From: Paracoccus sp. N5
Lineage (GTDB): Bacteria; Pseudomonadota; Alphaproteobacteria; Rhodobacterales; Rhodobacteraceae
Length of the DNA: 64,000 nucleotides
Assembly (NCBI RefSeq): GCF_000371965.1
Contig: NZ_AQUO01000001.1
Coordinates: 1,048,001-1,112,000 of the forward strand
Reading direction: 5' to 3'
Shown here one piece after another: positions 1-8,186 of the stretch (its first letter is position 1; the number at the start of each line of letters is the position of its first letter). A program made the translations under genes and the position numbers. The notes below the pieces were generated by a model that was not told the origin of the DNA, did no database searches, and saw nothing but the letters and a program-made list of their open reading frames with translations.

Positions 1-1
1 G

Positions 2-778
2 CCCGAGTTGAGCCTGATCAGCTATGTCGAGACCCGCAACCGCAGCATCGACTGGTCGAAGAAGACCGCCGCGCATGAGGATCCCGCCGTGTTGCAGGCG
101 GCGCTGCGCCCCTCGGGGAACAAGCCGCTGGACGGGTTGGTCGCCGAGACCGCCGCCAGGATCACGCAAGGCGCGCAAAGCGACGTCGAGAAGGTGCGCG
201 CGCTCTATACCTGGATCGTGGCGCATTGCTATCGCAACCTCGACACCCCGGGCTGCGGTCCGGGCGATGCGGTCGCCACCCTGACCTCGGCCGGGCTGGG
301 CGGCAAATGCGCCGACCTGAACGGGCTTTTCGTGGCGCTGGCCCGCGCCTCGGGCGTGCCGGCGCGCGACATCTACGGCATCCGCGTGGCGCCCTCGGCC
401 TTCGGCTTTGCCCAGCTTGGCGCCAAGAACGAGGTGATCACCGGCGCCCAGCATTGCCGGGCCGAGGTCTGGCTGTCGGATTACGGCTGGGTCGCGATGG
501 ATCCGGCCGACGTGCTGAAGGTCATGCGGGCCGAGACCGACCGCTGGATCAAGGACCCGGCCGATCCCGTGGTGACGCAGGTCAACGACGCGCTGTTCGG
601 CAACTGGGAAGGCAACTGGGTCGGCTACAACACCGCCGAGGACCTGGCCCTGCCCGGCCGCGACGGCGCGCTGCCCTTCCTGATGTATCCGCAGGGTGAT
701 GTCGGCGCGCGCCGGCTGGACGAGTTGGACGCCAAGGCCTTCACCTACGACATCATCGCCAGGCCGCTGTCGGCCTGA
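2..778 (+). CDS. Transglutaminase-like protein, 5' end cut by window
   Basis: The reading frame is open to the first base, so the true start lies upstream; a TTG at 8 is only an apparent start. The protein has the papain-like transglutaminase core: a Cys in GGKCADLNG (codon at 308), a His in QHCRAEVWL about 48 residues later, and an Asp in WVAMDPAD, which fit a Cys-His-Asp triad. Such proteins are usually cysteine peptidases or transamidases acting on peptides or cell-wall material; the substrate here cannot be told. No membrane segment is visible in the part seen. It is followed by 114 bases without a gene before gpmI. Confidence 0.8.
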   Translation, partial: PELSLISYVETRNRSIDWSKKTAAHEDPAVLQAALRPSGNKPLDGLVAETAARITQGAQSDVEKVRALYTWIVAHCYRNLDTPGCGPGDAVATLTSAGLGGKCADLNGLFVALARASGVPARDIYGIRVAPSAFGFAQLGAKNEVITGAQHCRAEVWLSDYGWVAMDPADVLKVMRAETDRWIKDPADPVVTQVNDALFGNWEGNWVGYNTAEDLALPGRDGALPFLMYPQGDVGARRLDELDAKAFTYDIIARPLSA

Positions 779-892
779 GGCATGCCGGAGCCGCGTTCAC
801 GTTCGCGGGCGCGGTTCCGCAATGCCCAGCCCAACCTTGCCCCTCGCGCCGCAGGATCGTAGAAGCGTCCCGACCCGCGAGTGAGGCGCCCC

Positions 893-2416
893 ATGACCCA
901 TCCCAAACCCGTCGTCCTTTGCATCCTCGATGGCTGGGGCATTTCCGCCCGCCCGCAGCAAAGCGCGCCGGACCAGGCCAGCACGCCGAACTTCGACCGG
1001 CTGATGCGCGACTGTCCGCATGCCACGCTGACCACCTTCGGCCCCGACGTCGGCCTGCCCAAGGGCCAGATGGGTAATTCCGAGGTCGGCCACACCAATA
1101 TCGGCGCCGGCCGCGTCGTCGCCATGGACCTGGGCCAGATCGACCTCGCCATCGAGGACGGCAGCTTCTACCGCAACACCGGGCTTGGCGAATTCATCCG
1201 CAAGCTCAAGGCCTCGGGCGGCACGGCGCATCTGATGGGCATCATCTCGGACGGGGGCGTGCACGGCCATATCCACCATGTCGTCGCCGCCGCCCGCGCC
1301 CTGACCGAAAAGGGCGTGCCGGTCGTGGTCCACGCCGTCACCGACGGGCGCGACGTGCCGCCGAAATCCGCCCTGGGCTTCCTGACCGAACTGCAAGGCA
1401 GCCTGCCCGAGGGCGCCCGCATCGGCACCGTGGTCGGGCGCTATTTCGCCATGGACCGCGACAACCGCTGGGAGCGCGTCGCCCGCGCCTATGCCCTGAT
1501 GGTGCAGGGCAAGGGCCTGCCCGCGCCGGACGCCGCCACCGCGGTGGCCGATGCCTATCGCCAGGACGAGACCGACGAGTTCATCCAGCCCCGCGTGATC
1601 CGCAACTATCCCGGGGCCAAGGACGGGGACGGGTTCTTCTGCCTGAACTTCCGCGCCGACCGGGCGCGCGAGATCCTGGCGGCGGTGGGCGAGCCCGGCT
1701 TTTCCGCCTTCGACACCGGCCGGCGGCCGGAATGGGCGGCGCTGCTGGGCATGGTCGATTATTCGGAACGCCACGACCAGTTCATGGATGCCGCCTATCC
1801 CAAGCGGCAGGTGGTGAACACGCTGGGCGCCTGGGTGGCGCAGAAGGGCCTGCGCCAGTTCCGCCTGGCCGAGACCGAGAAATACCCGCATGTCACCTTC
1901 TTCCTGAACGGCGGCAAGGAAACGCCCGAGCCGGGCGAGGACCGTTTCATGCCGCAAAGCCCCAAGGTCGCGACCTATGACCTGGCGCCCGAAATGGCCG
2001 CGCCCGAGGTCAGCGCCAAACTGGTCGAGGCCATCGGCGCCGGCTACGACCTGATCGTGGTGAATTTCGCCAATCCCGACATGGTGGGCCATACCGGCAG
2101 CCTGCCCGCCGCGATCCGCGCCTGCGAGGCGGTGGACCAGGGCCTGGGCATGATGCTGGATGCGCTGGACCGCGCCGGGGGTGCTGCGGTCGTGATCGCC
2201 GACCACGGCAATTGCGAAACCATGATCGACCCCGAGACCGGGGGCCCGCATACCGCCCATACCGTGAACCCGGTGCCGGTCATCGTCTATGGCGGCCCGG
2301 CCGGCGCCAGCTTGCGCGACGGCCGGCTGGCCGATGTCGCGCCGACGGTACTGGAGCTGATGGGCCTCGACCTGCCGGAAGAAATGACCGGCCGCTCGCT
2401 GATCGCGCGCGCATGA
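893..2416 (+). CDS. gpmI: 2,3-bisphosphoglycerate-independent phosphoglycerate mutase
   Basis: Interconverts 3- and 2-phosphoglycerate in glycolysis and gluconeogenesis, using two metal ions and no bisphosphoglycerate cofactor. The 507-residue product has the usual family length. ILDGWG near residue 13 carries a metal-binding Asp, and MGNSEVGH near 60-67 contains the phosphorylated serine (Ser63). VIADHGNCE near the C-terminus supplies further metal ligands of the alkaline-phosphatase fold. The ATG at 893 is preferred over an in-frame GTG at 881 because the family starts just before KPVVLCILDGWG. The stop overlaps the next start (ATGA), which suggests coupling with the downstream envelope genes. 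Confidence 0.97.
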   Translation: MTHPKPVVLCILDGWGISARPQQSAPDQASTPNFDRLMRDCPHATLTTFGPDVGLPKGQMGNSEVGHTNIGAGRVVAMDLGQIDLAIEDGSFYRNTGLGEFIRKLKASGGTAHLMGIISDGGVHGHIHHVVAAARALTEKGVPVVVHAVTDGRDVPPKSALGFLTELQGSLPEGARIGTVVGRYFAMDRDNRWERVARAYALMVQGKGLPAPDAATAVADAYRQDETDEFIQPRVIRNYPGAKDGDGFFCLNFRADRAREILAAVGEPGFSAFDTGRRPEWAALLGMVDYSERHDQFMDAAYPKRQVVNTLGAWVAQKGLRQFRLAETEKYPHVTFFLNGGKETPEPGEDRFMPQSPKVATYDLAPEMAAPEVSAKLVEAIGAGYDLIVVNFANPDMVGHTGSLPAAIRACEAVDQGLGMMLDALDRAGGAAVVIADHGNCETMIDPETGGPHTAHTVNPVPVIVYGGPAGASLRDGRLADVAPTVLELMGLDLPEEMTGRSLIARA

Positions 2417-3651
2417 GACTGGCGCTGCTTCTGCCGGTGGTGATGGCGCTCGGGCTGGTCTCGATGGCGCCGGCGCAGCCCGCGACCCCGGCCCAGGGCG
2501 ACGGGCAGCTGGGGCAGGCCGCGGCCGAGGCGGCAGAGGCCGCCGAGATGCTGCGCGCCGCCGTGGGCCAGCTGGACCAGGCGCTGACCGAGGACGACCA
2601 GGTCGCCTCGCTGACCCGGATGATCCGCGCCTATGAACAGGGCCTGTCGGCGCTGCGCGACGGGCTGCGCCGCGCCGGCGTGCGCGAGCAGGAAATCCGC
2701 ACCGAATTCGACGCCCGCCGCGACCGGCTGGGCCGGGTGCTGGGGGTGATGACCTCGATGCAGCGCTCGCCCGAGACCATGCTGCTCTTGCATCCCTCGG
2801 GGCCCGAGGCTTCGGCCCGGGCCGGGATGATCCTCGCCTCGGTCGCGCCGGGGCTCGAGGCCGAGGCCAAGGAGATGCAGCAGAAGCTCGAGGAGATCCG
2901 CACCGTCCGCGCAATCCAACTGAGCGCCGCCAATGTGCTGGCGCAGGGCCTGGGCCAGGTGCAGGAGGCGCGGCGGCTGCTGGCCTCGGCCGTCACCGAC
3001 CGTTCCAGCCTGCCGGTGCGCTTCGGCGAGGATCCCAAGGAACTGACCGCGCTGGTGCAATCGGCCGATACGCTGGACGCCTTCGCCTCGGGCATCACCG
3101 GGATGGAGCAGGACGTGGGCGCCCCCATGGCCGATTTCGAGGGCGCGCAGGGCAGCCTGGCGCTGCCCGCCATCGGCAAGGTGATCCGCCGCTATAACGA
3201 ACCCGACGCGGCCGGGGTGGCGCGGCCGGGGCTGGTCATCGCCACCGCGCCCGCCGCGCTGGTCACGACCCCCTGGCCGGCGACGATCCGCTATCGCGGG
3301 CCCTTGCTGGATTACGGCAATGTGATGATCCTTGAACCCGCGCGCGGCTATCTGATGATATTTGCCGGGCTCGCGCAGGTCTTTGGCGAGACCGGCGACG
3401 TGCTGGCGGCGGGCGAGCCCGTCGGGCTGATGGGCGGGGAAGAGCCGCCGGCGCAGGAATTCGGGGCCGAGTTCGTCGCCAATGCCGCCACCGGCGGCGG
3501 CGCCGGGCAAAGCGAAACACTGTATGTTGAACTCCGCCGGGGCAAGGAAATGCTGGACCCGGCAGAGTGGTTCGTGATGAATCCGATTATCGGCGATGCC
3601 ACGCAGGGTGGAACGGGCCAAAACGCAACCGGGCAGGACGGGACGGAATGA
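2413..3651 (+). CDS. EnvC-like periplasmic protein with degenerate M23 domain
   Basis: A 412-residue protein with an N-terminal signal sequence (MRLALLLPVVMALGL), a long Ala/Glu-rich coiled coil (about residues 25-190) and a C-terminal LytM/M23-like beta domain (about 270-400). This is the architecture of EnvC/NlpD-type activators of murein amidases at the septum. Zinc ligands of active M23 peptidases are missing: the expected Tyr-Ala-His reads IFAGL, and the expected His-x-His reads LYVEL. That points to an activator rather than a hydrolase. It overlaps gpmI and ctpA by ATGA. The gene order gpmI-envC-ctpA is familiar in Proteobacteria. Confidence 0.88.
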   Translation: MRLALLLPVVMALGLVSMAPAQPATPAQGDGQLGQAAAEAAEAAEMLRAAVGQLDQALTEDDQVASLTRMIRAYEQGLSALRDGLRRAGVREQEIRTEFDARRDRLGRVLGVMTSMQRSPETMLLLHPSGPEASARAGMILASVAPGLEAEAKEMQQKLEEIRTVRAIQLSAANVLAQGLGQVQEARRLLASAVTDRSSLPVRFGEDPKELTALVQSADTLDAFASGITGMEQDVGAPMADFEGAQGSLALPAIGKVIRRYNEPDAAGVARPGLVIATAPAALVTTPWPATIRYRGPLLDYGNVMILEPARGYLMIFAGLAQVFGETGDVLAAGEPVGLMGGEEPPAQEFGAEFVANAATGGGAGQSETLYVELRRGKEMLDPAEWFVMNPIIGDATQGGTGQNATGQDGTE

Positions 3652-5066
3652 AACACTATCTTCTGGCAGGGGCGATCGGCACGCTTGCGGGCGCCGTGGT
3701 CGCCACGCAATTCGCCGGCCCCCTGGTCGCACAGGAAACCGGCAGGAACGCCTCGGTCTATGAGCAGCTCGACCTGTTCGGCAATGTCTTCGAACGGGTG
3801 CGCGCCGATTACGTCGAATCGGTGGACGACAAGAAGCTGATCGAGGCGGCGATCAACGGCATGCTGACCTCGCTCGACCCGCATTCGTCCTTCCTCGCCG
3901 CCAAGGATTACGAGGACATGCAGACCCAGACCCGCGGCAGCTTCGGCGGCCTCGGCATCGAGGTCGGGCAGGAGGACGGGCTCGTGAAGGTGATCTCGCC
4001 CATCGACGACACGCCTGCGGCCGAGGCGGGCGTGAAGGCCGGCGACTTCATCACCCATGTGAACGGCGAATCGCTGATGGGGCTGAGCCTCGACGAGGCG
4101 GTCGAGAAGATGCGCGGGCCCATCGGCTCGGAAATCAAGATCACCATCCTGCGCGAAGGCGAGAAGGAGCCATTCGATCTGACCATGACGCGGGACACGA
4201 TCAAGCTGACCGTGGTCAAGACCCGGATCGAGGGTCACGCCGTCGTGCTGCGCGTCACCACCTTCAACGACGAAACCATGGACACGCTGCGCACCGAGAT
4301 GGCCAAGGCGATCAAGGACGCCGGCGGCATCGACAAGGTCACGGGCTTCGTGCTGGACCTGCGCAACAACCCGGGCGGGCTGTTGAACCAGGCCATCGAG
4401 GTCTCGGACGCCTTCCTCGACAAGGGCGAGATCGTCTCGACCCGCGGCCGCAAGCCCGAAGAGAGCGAGCGCTGGAACGCCAAGCCGGGCGACCTGGCCG
4501 AGGGCAAGCCGATGGTGGCGCTGATCAACGGCGGCTCGGCCTCGGCCTCGGAGATCGTCACCGGCGCGCTGCAGGACCACCGCCGCGCCATTGTCGTGGG
4601 CACGAAATCCTTCGGCAAGGGCTCGGTCCAGACCGTCATGCCGGTGACCGCCGACAGCGCCATCCGCCTGACCACGGCGCGCTATTACACGCCCTCGGGC
4701 CGCTCGATCCAGGCGCTGGGGATCCAGCCCGACATCATCGTGCAGCAGCCGACCCCGCCCCAGGCCGGCGAGGACGAGGACGAGAACAAGCCCAAGACCG
4801 ATTCGAAATTCCTCAGCTCCGAGGCCGACCTGCGCGGCGCGCTGAACAACGACGCCGTGTCGGACGAGGAGAAGAAGCAGATGGAGGAGGAGGCAAAGGA
4901 GGTCGAGGCCACCGCCAAGCTGCGCGACGAGGATTACCAGCTGGCCTATGCCGTGGACATCCTGAAGGGGCTGGCGGCAATGGACTACAACGCCAAGGCC
5001 GTGCCCGAGGAGGCCAAGCCCGCCAATACCGGCGAGAACGCGGCTCAGGGCGCGCAGACGCAATGA
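3648..5066 (+). CDS. ctpA: S41 carboxyl-terminal processing protease CtpA
   Basis: A periplasmic serine protease of 472 residues that trims C-termini of envelope proteins and controls murein hydrolases. It begins with a signal sequence (residues 1-29), followed by a PDZ domain (about 90-170) and the S41 catalytic domain. The Ser/Lys dyad is visible as Ser299 in GSASASEIV and Lys324 in SFGKGSVQ, with Asp310 between. The C-terminus is acidic and low in complexity (about 365-425). The ATG at 3648 overlaps the stop of the EnvC-like gene; an upstream in-frame start would read back into that gene. It also overlaps rppH by ATGA. Confidence 0.95.
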   Translation: MKHYLLAGAIGTLAGAVVATQFAGPLVAQETGRNASVYEQLDLFGNVFERVRADYVESVDDKKLIEAAINGMLTSLDPHSSFLAAKDYEDMQTQTRGSFGGLGIEVGQEDGLVKVISPIDDTPAAEAGVKAGDFITHVNGESLMGLSLDEAVEKMRGPIGSEIKITILREGEKEPFDLTMTRDTIKLTVVKTRIEGHAVVLRVTTFNDETMDTLRTEMAKAIKDAGGIDKVTGFVLDLRNNPGGLLNQAIEVSDAFLDKGEIVSTRGRKPEESERWNAKPGDLAEGKPMVALINGGSASASEIVTGALQDHRRAIVVGTKSFGKGSVQTVMPVTADSAIRLTTARYYTPSGRSIQALGIQPDIIVQQPTPPQAGEDEDENKPKTDSKFLSSEADLRGALNNDAVSDEEKKQMEEEAKEVEATAKLRDEDYQLAYAVDILKGLAAMDYNAKAVPEEAKPANTGENAAQGAQTQ

Positions 5067-5551
5067 CCGAGCTGTTGGGGCCGTCGGGCCTGCCCTATCG
5101 GCCCTGCGCCGGGGTGGTGCTGATCAACCCGGCCGGCCTGGTCTTCGCCGGGCAGCGCATCGACAACCCGACCCCGGCCTGGCAGATGCCGCAGGGCGGG
5201 ATCGACGCGGGCGAGACGCCGCGCGCCGCCGCCCTGCGCGAGCTGGTCGAGGAGACCGGCGTCACCACCGACCTGGTGGACGTGCTGGCCGAAACCGCCG
5301 ACTGGGTGACCTATGACCTGCCGCCCGAGTTGCTGGGCAAGGTCTGGAAGGGCAAATACGGCGGCCAGAAGCAGAAATGGTTCGCCATGCGCTTCCTTGG
5401 CCCGGACGAGGCGGTGCGGATCGCCACCGAACATCCCGAATTCGACCGCTGGCAGTGGATGCGCGCGGCCGATGTGCTTGAGTCCATCGTGCCCTTCAAG
5501 CGCGATGTCTATGCCCAGGTGCTGGGCGAGTTCCGCGAGATCCTGGCCTGA
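5063..5551 (+). CDS. rppH: RNA pyrophosphohydrolase (Nudix)
   Basis: Removes pyrophosphate from the 5' end of primary transcripts and so opens them to RNase E-type decay. The 162-residue product has the RppH length. It starts YRPCAGVVLINPAGLVFAGQR and has WQMPQGGID leading into the Nudix box, whose core is RELVEETGV (about residues 58-66). The W-x-KGKYGGQKQKWF stretch is typical of the RppH subfamily. It is the last gene of the gpmI-envC-ctpA-rppH run, overlaps ctpA by four bases, and is followed by a hairpin at 5604-5625. Confidence 0.95.
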   Translation: MTELLGPSGLPYRPCAGVVLINPAGLVFAGQRIDNPTPAWQMPQGGIDAGETPRAAALRELVEETGVTTDLVDVLAETADWVTYDLPPELLGKVWKGKYGGQKQKWFAMRFLGPDEAVRIATEHPEFDRWQWMRAADVLESIVPFKRDVYAQVLGEFREILA

Positions 5552-5576
5552 TCGCGCCGGTGGCGCGGCCGGTTTT

Positions 5577-5598
5577 GGGTATTTGCAGAGCAAAGAAG
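5577..5598 (+). repeat. Short dispersed TATTTGC motif after rppH
   Basis: GGGTATTTGCAGAGCAAAG with an AAG tail lies 26 bases after the rppH stop and before the hairpin at 5604. It belongs to the same short motif family as the copies at 40281, 41392, 45070 and 62820-62933. Confidence 0.5.
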
Positions 5599-5603
5599 TC
5601 GAA

Positions 5604-5625
5604 GGGCGGCCGGGGTGGGCCGCCC
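5604..5625. terminator. Hairpin between convergent rppH and lytic transglycosylase
   Basis: GGGCGGCC (5604-5611) pairs perfectly with GGCCGCCC (5618-5625) across a six-base loop. CTTGT follows on the plus strand and CTTCG on the minus strand, so both convergent genes could end here. The U-tracts are weak, so function as an intrinsic terminator is inferred from position. Confidence 0.6.
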
Positions 5626-5633
5626 CTTGTCGT

Positions 5634-6884
5634 TCAGCTGCGCAGCAGGGCTAGCAGGCTTGTGTCGGCATAGCCATCGGGCGTGACGCCGCGGGCGCGC
5701 TGGAAGGCCTTGATCGCCTCGGTCGACTGGCTGCCGAGCTTGCCGTCGACCCCGCCGGTGTCGAAGCCCTTGGCCATCAGCAGGCGCTGGATCTCGGCCT
5801 TTTCGCTGGTCGAGAGCGTGCGGTCGCCGCGCGGCCATGACCCTTGGATGCCGGGGCGGCCGGCGATGGCCTCGCCCAGATAGCTGACGGCCAGGGCGTA
5901 GCTGTCCGAGGCGTTGTATTTCAGGATGGCGCGGAAGTTCTCCGTGATCAGGAAGGCCGGGCCGCGCGATCCGGCCGGGACCAGGATCGAGCCCGAGGGC
6001 ACCGCGCTGCCGTTGCGGGTCCGCACGCCCATCGCCGCCCATTGGCTGCCCGACCGCTGCACCGCCTTGCCGGCGTTGTTGAAATCGAAGCCGGGCGGCA
6101 GGATGACCTCGGTCCCCCAGGGCTGGCCGGGGCGCCAGCCGTTCTGGCGCAGGTAATGCGCGGTCGAGGCCAGCGCGTCGGTCGGGTCGTCCGACCAGAT
6201 GTCGCGGCGGCCGTCGCCGTTGAAATCCACCGCATGCGCCAGGAAGGACGAGGGCATGAACTGCGTATGGCCCATGGCGCCGGCCCAGCTGCCGACCATA
6301 TGCGCGCTGTCCACGTCGCCCGACTGGATGATGCGCAGCGCCGAGACCAGCTCGCCGGCGAAGAATTCGCCGCGCCGGCCGTCATAGGCCAGCGTCGCCA
6401 GGGCCGGCACGATGCGGGTATTGCCGCGACCCGCACCGAAGTTCGATTCCATGCCCCAGACCGCCAGCACCACCTCGCGCGGGACGCCGTAGCGCGATTC
6501 GATGGCGGCCAGTGTCGAGGAATATTGCGCCGCCTTGCTGCGCCCGGTGGCGCCGCGCGTGCCGATGGCGCCGTCGAGATAGTCCCAGACCGGCTTGGCG
6601 AATTCGCTCTGCTTGCGGTCGAGCGCGATCAGCGAGGGCATGAAATGCGCATCCGCCATGGCGCGGTCGAAGGTCGCGCCCGAGATGCCTGCCGCCAGCG
6701 CGCGGGGACGGAAGCTGGCCACCCAGGTCTGGAAGCCGGATTCGCTGCCCTGACCGCCGGCAGTGGGCAGGCCGGCGAAATCGCCGCCGGGCGCGCCGGG
6801 CGTGCGGTTCATCGACACCCCGCAGCCGGCCAGGCTGGCAATCAGGATCGCGCCAAGGGCGATGCGGGAAATCCGTCTGGTCAT
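5634..6884 (-). CDS. Lytic murein transglycosylase, MltB family lipoprotein
   Basis: Cleaves the glycan strand of peptidoglycan, forming 1,6-anhydro ends. The 416-residue product starts at the ATG ending at 6884, chosen because it gives a lipoprotein signal with the lipobox LAGC (Cys21). The SLT_2 domain spans about residues 50-340, with the catalytic Glu146 in VWGMESNFGAG. The C-terminal 60 residues (EKAEIQRLLMAKGFDTGGVDG onward) form a PG_binding_1 domain. The symbol mltB is withheld because alphaproteobacteria carry several paralogues. It is transcribed toward rppH. Confidence 0.92.
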   Translation of the reverse strand: MTRRISRIALGAILIASLAGCGVSMNRTPGAPGGDFAGLPTAGGQGSESGFQTWVASFRPRALAAGISGATFDRAMADAHFMPSLIALDRKQSEFAKPVWDYLDGAIGTRGATGRSKAAQYSSTLAAIESRYGVPREVVLAVWGMESNFGAGRGNTRIVPALATLAYDGRRGEFFAGELVSALRIIQSGDVDSAHMVGSWAGAMGHTQFMPSSFLAHAVDFNGDGRRDIWSDDPTDALASTAHYLRQNGWRPGQPWGTEVILPPGFDFNNAGKAVQRSGSQWAAMGVRTRNGSAVPSGSILVPAGSRGPAFLITENFRAILKYNASDSYALAVSYLGEAIAGRPGIQGSWPRGDRTLSTSEKAEIQRLLMAKGFDTGGVDGKLGSQSTEAIKAFQRARGVTPDGYADTSLLALLRS

Positions 6885-6952
6885 ACTGCCTGTCCGCTCT
6901 CTCTTGTTCTGGTTGCGGGCCAGTCTAGCGGCGGCGGCGGGCGATGGATAGG

Positions 6953-7267
6953 TCAATCCTCGCCGTAAAGCGGCTCCATCTGCGCCACGATCACCGCGTT
7001 CTCGGCCAGCGCGCGGTCCATCAGGGCGCGCTCCTCCTCGGGGATCTCATGGCCGTCGGCCAGGCGCTCGTCGATGCTGCCGTGGCCGATGACCTCGATC
7101 GGGGCCAGGCCCGCCTGCTTCAGGATGGCGACGGTTTCGCGCACCGCCTCGTCCTCGTCCCTGCCCGAGGCGTAGCAGACCAGCGCGGCGCCCGTCGCGC
7201 CTTCCGGCAGGCCGTCGTCCCTGGCGCGGCCGACTTCGACCAGAAGCGTATAGACCTGCTGGGTCAT
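6953..7267 (-). CDS. Conserved small protein of unknown function, 104 aa
   Basis: I do not recognise a family. The product (MTQQVYTLLVEVGRARDD...) is soluble and acidic, with no signal or membrane segment, and is rich in Glu and Ala in a predicted mixed alpha/beta fold. GC-rich third positions and good spacing from its neighbours support it as a real gene. The ATG ending at 7267 lies 55 bases from the divergent YbaK-type gene, so that gap should hold promoters for both. It could be co-transcribed with the lytic transglycosylase 68 bases downstream. Confidence 0.65.
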   Translation of the reverse strand: MTQQVYTLLVEVGRARDDGLPEGATGAALVCYASGRDEDEAVRETVAILKQAGLAPIEVIGHGSIDERLADGHEIPEEERALMDRALAENAVIVAQMEPLYGED

Positions 7268-7322
7268 GGCTTTCCCTTCCTGCGGTTTTGCCGTCATATC
7301 GCCCGAAACCAGGGAGGGGACA

Positions 7323-7793
7323 ATGAGCAAGAGCCTGCGCCGCGTGCAATCGGCCCTGGAGGCCGCGGGCCTCGCGGTCGAGATCCGCGAGACCGACGAC
7401 CGCGCCCGCACCGCCGAGGGCGCGGCGGCCGCGGTCGGCTGCGCGGTCGACCAGATCGCCAAGTCGATCATCTTTCGCGGCGAGGACTCGGGCCATGTCG
7501 TGCTGTTCCTGACCGCCGGCGGCAACCGCGTCGATCCGGCCAAGGCCACGGCGCTGGCCGGGCAAAGCCTGGGCAAGGCCGATGCCGAACTGATCCGCGC
7601 CGAGACCGGCTTTGCCATCGGCGGCGTCGCCCCGGTTGGCCACCTGAACCGGATCCGCGCCTGGCTCGACCCGCGCCTGCTGGATTTCGAGCAGGTCTGG
7701 GCGGCGGCAGGCACGCCGCGCCATGTCTTTGCCATCGCCCCCGCAGAACTGCTGCGGCTGACCGGGGCCACGACGGCCGATTTCACCGCCTGA
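7323..7793 (+). CDS. YbaK/EbsC-type aminoacyl-tRNA deacylase
   Basis: A stand-alone editing domain that hydrolyses mischarged tRNAs in trans, for example Cys-tRNA(Pro) in the YbaK subgroup. The 156-residue product has the conserved QIAKSIIF segment with the catalytic-site Lys, and the GFAIGGVAPVGH motif near residue 105. These mark the INS/YbaK superfamily; which mischarged tRNA it acts on cannot be read from sequence. The ATG at 7323 is preferred to an upstream in-frame ATG at 7266 because AGGGAGGGG lies just before it and the family starts here. A terminator follows at 7803. Confidence 0.88.
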   Translation: MSKSLRRVQSALEAAGLAVEIRETDDRARTAEGAAAAVGCAVDQIAKSIIFRGEDSGHVVLFLTAGGNRVDPAKATALAGQSLGKADAELIRAETGFAIGGVAPVGHLNRIRAWLDPRLLDFEQVWAAAGTPRHVFAIAPAELLRLTGATTADFTA

Positions 7794-7802
7794 CATGAAA
7801 GA

Positions 7803-7826
7803 GGCGGGATCGACCCGCCCCGTTTT
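7803..7826 (+). terminator. Intrinsic terminator after YbaK-type gene
   Basis: GGCGGG (7803-7808) pairs with CCCGCC (7814-7819) across a five-base loop and is followed within three bases by TTTT (7823-7826). It sits ten bases beyond the deacylase stop codon and just before the convergent YeaQ-type gene. Confidence 0.75.
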
Positions 7827-7828
7827 CG

Positions 7829-8080
7829 CTATCCGGCCACCGCCCGGTAGAGCCAGATCAGCACCACCGCGCCGATCAGCCCGGCCACGCCCTGCGCCAG
7901 CCAGCTGCCGGCCTGGGCATTCAGGCCCACGAGGCCCAGGAGCGCGTTGCCGACCACGGCCCCGACGATGCCCAGGATGATATTGAGAAAGACTCCGGTA
8001 TCGGCCTTCATGATATTGCTGGCGATCCAGCCCGCGAGACCGCCGACGATGATCGCGGCAATCCAACCCAAACCCTGCAT
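7829..8080 (-). CDS. GlsB/YeaQ/YmgE family small membrane protein
   Basis: An 83-residue, almost wholly hydrophobic protein with three predicted membrane helices and the Gly-rich pattern of the transglycosylase-associated/YeaQ family (GGLAGWIASNIM, NIILGIVGAVVGN). Members respond to general stress in several bacteria, but their biochemical role is unknown despite the family name. The ATG ending at 8080 is the only sensible start. It is downstream of dapD on the same strand but separated from it by a strong hairpin, so it is probably transcribed on its own. Confidence 0.88.
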   Translation of the reverse strand: MQGLGWIAAIIVGGLAGWIASNIMKADTGVFLNIILGIVGAVVGNALLGLVGLNAQAGSWLAQGVAGLIGAVVLIWLYRAVAG

Positions 8081-8142
8081 GTGAAACTCCGCTTGCTGCT
8101 GAGGCTGCGAAATTGAACGCGGCCGGGGCGGATCGGTTTCAC

Positions 8143-8170
8143 ATCGGATTCACGCTGGGGTGAATCCGAT
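8143..8170 (-). terminator. Long perfect hairpin downstream of dapD
   Basis: ATCGGATTCAC (8143-8153) and GTGAATCCGAT (8160-8170) form an 11-bp perfect stem with a six-base loop, 17 bases past the dapD stop. No T-run follows on the minus strand, so it may be a 3'-end stabiliser rather than a classical terminator. Confidence 0.55.
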
Positions 8171-8186
8171 GCAGGCGCGCAACAGC

